Source: Thalassobacillus devorans | GTDB taxonomy: Bacteria; Bacillota; Bacilli; Bacillales; Halobacillaceae | Direction of reading: 5' to 3' | DNA length: 64,000 bases | NCBI RefSeq assembly: GCF_900176565.1 | Contig: NZ_FXEH01000006.1 | Location: forward strand, 62,001 to 126,000 | Shown here: positions 61,662 through 64,000 of the stretch, in pieces | Position numbering within the stretch: position 1 is the stretch's first letter | Layout: each line of letters starts with the position of its first letter | The notes under the pieces: model-generated | The model's database searches: none | The model's input: the letters and a program-made list of their open reading frames with translations, nothing else | Told to the model about the DNA's origin: nothing | Translations under genes and position numbers: made by a program

Positions 61662-62759
61662 TTATTTGATGCGTTCTTCTGTTTCTGCATCGAAGAAGTG
61701 GGCTTTATTCATATCCATCGCAAGTACAATGTCCTCGCCGCCTTTGATATCAGTACGGGAGTCGACACGGGCGATAAAGTCCTGGTTGTTCACTTTCGAG
61801 TAAAGGTAGGATTCAGAACCCATCAGTTCTGCTACTTCAATGTGAGCAGTAATTTTGCTTTCCGGGTTAGCATCAATAAACAATGGCTCATCGTGAATAT
61901 CTTCTGGACGCACCCCTAAAATTACTTCTTTGTTCAAGTAATTCTGTGCGCGCAACGGTTTCATTTTTCCTTCTGGAACTTTGATATTGACATCGCCGAC
62001 TTCAATGTACCCTTCTTTTAGTGTGCCAGTCAGGAAGTTCATTGCTGGCGATCCAATGAAGCCGCCAACAAAAACATTGTTCGGCTTATCATACACTTCT
62101 TTTGGCGCACCAACTTGCTGGATATAGCCATCCTTCATAACAACCAGACGTGTCGCCATTGTCATCGCTTCTGTCTGATCATGTGTCACGTAGATGGTTG
62201 TTGTCTGGAGGCGCTGGTGAAGTTTTTGGATTTCCGCACGCATCTGCACACGAAGCTTGGCATCGAGGTTGGATAATGGTTCATCCATCAAGAATACTTT
62301 TGCGTCACGAACAATGGCACGCCCCAAAGCCACACGCTGACGCTGACCACCAGAAAGCGCTTTAGGTTTACGGTCAAGTAATGCTTCCAAGCCAAGGATT
62401 TTGGCTGCTTCCTGGACACGGCGGTCGATTTCTTTTTTGTCCATTTTACGTAACTTCAGTCCGAATGCCATGTTATCGTACACGTTCATATGAGGGTACA
62501 AAGCATAGTTCTGGAAAACCATCGCAATATCCCTGTCTTTTGGCGCGACATCATTCATACGCTTATCACCGATGTAGAAATCTCCACCTGTAATCTCTTC
62601 AAGACCTGCGATCATACGAAGAGTTGTTGATTTACCACATCCGGATGGCCCTACGAAAACAACGAATTCTTTATCATCGATGTGCAAGTTGAAATCTTCA
62701 ACCGCTTTTACGTTCTTGTCATAAACTTTATCAATATGTTCTAATTTCAGTTCTGCCAT
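61662..62759 (-). CDS. msmX: Multi-sugar ABC transporter ATPase (MsmX/UgpC)
   Basis: A 365-residue CUT1-type sugar importer ATPase. Walker A is GPSGCGKST (about residues 37-45), the signature is LSGGQRQRVALGRA, Walker B is VFLMDEPLSNLD and the C-terminal part is a TOBE/MalK-like regulatory domain with LGVRPEDI. Such proteins power several sugar importers at once in Bacillus. It stands alone, without permease genes. AGGGAGGAATTTAGC precedes the ATG. Confidence 0.95.
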   Translation of the reverse strand: MAELKLEHIDKVYDKNVKAVEDFNLHIDDKEFVVFVGPSGCGKSTTLRMIAGLEEITGGDFYIGDKRMNDVAPKDRDIAMVFQNYALYPHMNVYDNMAFGLKLRKMDKKEIDRRVQEAAKILGLEALLDRKPKALSGGQRQRVALGRAIVRDAKVFLMDEPLSNLDAKLRVQMRAEIQKLHQRLQTTTIYVTHDQTEAMTMATRLVVMKDGYIQQVGAPKEVYDKPNNVFVGGFIGSPAMNFLTGTLKEGYIEVGDVNIKVPEGKMKPLRAQNYLNKEVILGVRPEDIHDEPLFIDANPESKITAHIEVAELMGSESYLYSKVNNQDFIARVDSRTDIKGGEDIVLAMDMNKAHFFDAETEERIK

Positions 62760-62780
62760 GCTAAATTCCTCCCTGAATTT

Positions 62781-62795
62781 ATGTAAGCGTTTTAT
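62781..62795. promoter_or_regulatory. cre-like site upstream of msmX
   Basis: ATGTAAGCGTTTTAT matches the catabolite-responsive element pattern WTGNAANCGNWNNCW except for one position. It lies about 22-36 bases upstream of the msmX start, where CcpA binding would repress. Prediction only. Confidence 0.45.
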
Positions 62796-62840
62796 AAGCT
62801 ATGTATATAGTCTATCTAAGTCTCCAGCAACCGTAAATGG

Positions 62841-62881
62841 ACAACGTGCACAAAGATAAACGGTCACTTTGTGCACGTTGT
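62841..62881. promoter_or_regulatory. Perfect 15-bp inverted repeat between pucR-like and msmX
   Basis: ACAACGTGCACAAAG (62841-62855) and CTTTGTGCACGTTGT (62867-62881) with an 11-base spacer. There is no strong T-run on the minus strand, so it may be an operator for msmX or the terminator of the regulator gene. Confidence 0.55.
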
Positions 62882-62899
62882 ATATCAGACGGCCCACCG

Positions 62900-63823
62900 T
62901 TACTGTTTATTTCTATTGGCAGCTTTCAGCTGCAGTAAAGCCATGTAGGTCGGCAAGGCTTCGTGGAATTGACGGACATCAATTCCCGTTTTTTCAATAA
63001 ACTTATCAATTCGGTATTGAAGGCTATTGCGATGCATGTACAACTTTTTGGCCGTCACGGTAGCATTTGAATTACACTCCAGGAATACTCTGACGGTTTC
63101 CAGCAGTTCAGGTTCGTCAACGACTTCCTGCAATGTTCCGGTTATGATTCTTTCTCCTTTCTCCCCAGGCATATGATCCAAATAGAGGTAAGGTAAGACA
63201 TCCAAAAAACTGGTAACGTCTTTATTCAGGTATCGGTTAGCGATTTGGAAGCAGTGTTTGCTCCAGGTAAAATGTGAAGGAGCGTCATCAATATGGAAAT
63301 TATATTCACTGACATAAAAGGAAAGCTTCATATAAAAGTCACTCATTAATACGTCAATAATCGGTTCATAAGAGAGGTCTTCTTCCTGGTTGGCAACTAC
63401 CGATTCCTCGATGATGAAACCAGAATGGGCATTTTCCCAAATAATCGGCATTGCAGAAGAAAACAACCCCTGGATAGCTTCACGAAAAGTTTCCTGGTCT
63501 GTGGCACGCTCAGACAACTGAAAGAAGACGAATCGGAAACGTTCCGGCGCGTTATTTTTTTTAAAACTGTCTATCTGGTTGTGATAAATCGCATCGAGCC
63601 ATTGCTGCTCCCGCTCTGTTATATAGGGAGTATCATAACGGTAGGGTGTGAGGAATAAATCAAGCATGTGCATCTCCCGTTCAGTGAGATCGCTTTTTTT
63701 AATTCCGACTATTTCATCCGTATTAGTCTGATACCACTTGTATTCCTTGACTTCCAGCGGCTGATCGCTTGGAAGACAGACGAGAGAAGGGTATATCGTT
63801 TGCAGCTGATTCACAGTTATCAT
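62900..63823 (-). CDS. PucR/CdaR-type helix-turn-helix regulator
   Basis: A 307-residue transcription regulator. The C-terminal region ECNSNATVTAKKLYMHRNSLQYRIDKFIEKTGIDVR (about 250-285) is the PucR-type HTH_30. The N-terminal 200 residues match no domain I can name and may bind the ligand. It lies upstream of msmX on the same strand, separated by 140 bases, and may control that or another sugar gene. AAGGAAGATACAA precedes the ATG. Confidence 0.85.
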   Translation of the reverse strand: MITVNQLQTIYPSLVCLPSDQPLEVKEYKWYQTNTDEIVGIKKSDLTEREMHMLDLFLTPYRYDTPYITEREQQWLDAIYHNQIDSFKKNNAPERFRFVFFQLSERATDQETFREAIQGLFSSAMPIIWENAHSGFIIEESVVANQEEDLSYEPIIDVLMSDFYMKLSFYVSEYNFHIDDAPSHFTWSKHCFQIANRYLNKDVTSFLDVLPYLYLDHMPGEKGERIITGTLQEVVDEPELLETVRVFLECNSNATVTAKKLYMHRNSLQYRIDKFIEKTGIDVRQFHEALPTYMALLQLKAANRNKQ

Positions 63824-63993
63824 TTGTATCTTCCTTTTTTATAGGTTATTCTTTATTATATCAATAGGAATACTTATACCAAGCAAAAGGGTTTATTTTT
63901 TCAGGAAAAACGATTATAATATACCTACGAGGGTACACTGATAATAGGGAATTATGTTTCACGATATAACCCTGAGGAAAGGGAGGTACAAGC

Positions 63994-64000
63994 ATGGAAG
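63994..64000 (+). CDS. Start of a gene cut by the window edge
   Basis: ATG at 63994 with GGGAGG about 8 bases upstream. Only the first two codons (Met, Glu) are in the window, so the product cannot be named. It is divergent from the PucR-like gene. Confidence 0.6.

Noticed and set aside
1-64000. CRISPR array, tRNA, rRNA or prophage
   Set aside because: No regularly spaced identical repeats of 25-40 bases, no tRNA cloverleaf or rRNA sequence and no phage structural genes were recognised.

Overview
The window looks like chromosome from a low-to-mid G+C, spore-forming member of the Bacillaceae, probably a halophilic or marine genus close to Halobacillus, Thalassobacillus or Virgibacillus. That placement is inferred from family content, not from a match. 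Spore genes (an alpha/beta-type SASP, SpoVR, a YhcN-type lipoprotein, a gerA-type germination operon), Bacillus-type housekeeping families (YhcX, a YhdB-like protein, an IDEAL-domain protein, MsmX) and strong AGGAGG ribosome sites all fit. TTG and GTG starts are common. I saw no rRNA, tRNA, CRISPR array or prophage.

Layout. 1-4.6 kb: an ABC-2 exporter operon (exported protein, two permeases, ATPase). 4.6-9.7 kb: small Bacillaceae genes, the GNAT-nitrilase fusion YhcX, a short-chain dehydrogenase and a YhcN lipoprotein. 9.7-13.1 kb: an arsenic operon arsR-arsB-arsC-thioredoxin reductase with a palindromic operator. 13.1-15.1 kb: an ArsR-rhodanese regulator with an MFS transporter. 15.3-19.1 kb: SpoVR, two FluC fluoride channel subunits and a Ktr/Trk potassium channel. 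19.1-21.0 kb: a complete IS1182-family element. 21.0-22.4 kb: an HTH-TPR (RRNPP) receptor followed by a tiny secreted peptide, which looks like an NprR-NprX quorum-sensing pair. 22.7-24.6 kb: a second UMP-kinase-like gene behind a 24-codon leader ORF and terminator, then D-amino-acid transaminase. 25.2-30.5 kb: a germinant receptor operon with A, C, a small D-like and two B subunits. 30.8-34.5 kb: a TAXI-TRAP transporter. 36.1-38.0 kb: an ABC-F ribosome-protection gene behind a terminator that contains its own ribosome site. 38.1-46.2 kb: sulfate permease, stress protein, an ABC exporter, methionine aminopeptidase and a cobalamin-binding-like protein. 46.2-49.0 kb: an MBL hydrolase and an NhaC-family transporter under a T-box whose specifier reads UAC (Tyr). 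49.2-64 kb: AzlCD, a collagen-like Gly/Pro-rich protein, a CDF exporter, WrbA, a D,D-carboxypeptidase, a UMF1-type MFS protein, a phospholipase C-like protein, fumarase, a SASP, MsmX and a PucR-type regulator.

Common themes are metal, anion and toxic-ion handling (arsenate, fluoride, potassium, sulfate, divalent cations), sporulation and germination, and expression control by RNA leaders. Four leaders are supported from sequence: leader peptide plus terminator before the pyrH paralogue, terminator plus sequestered ribosome site before the ABC-F gene, a tyrosine T-box before nhaC, and a structured leader before the TRAP operon. Repeated elements lie at 40.4, 47.1, 55.4 and 60.8-61.2 kb. The parts most worth follow-up are the RRNPP-peptide pair next to the IS, the leader-controlled PyrH paralogue, and a possible orphan short transcript at 58.6-58.75 kb.
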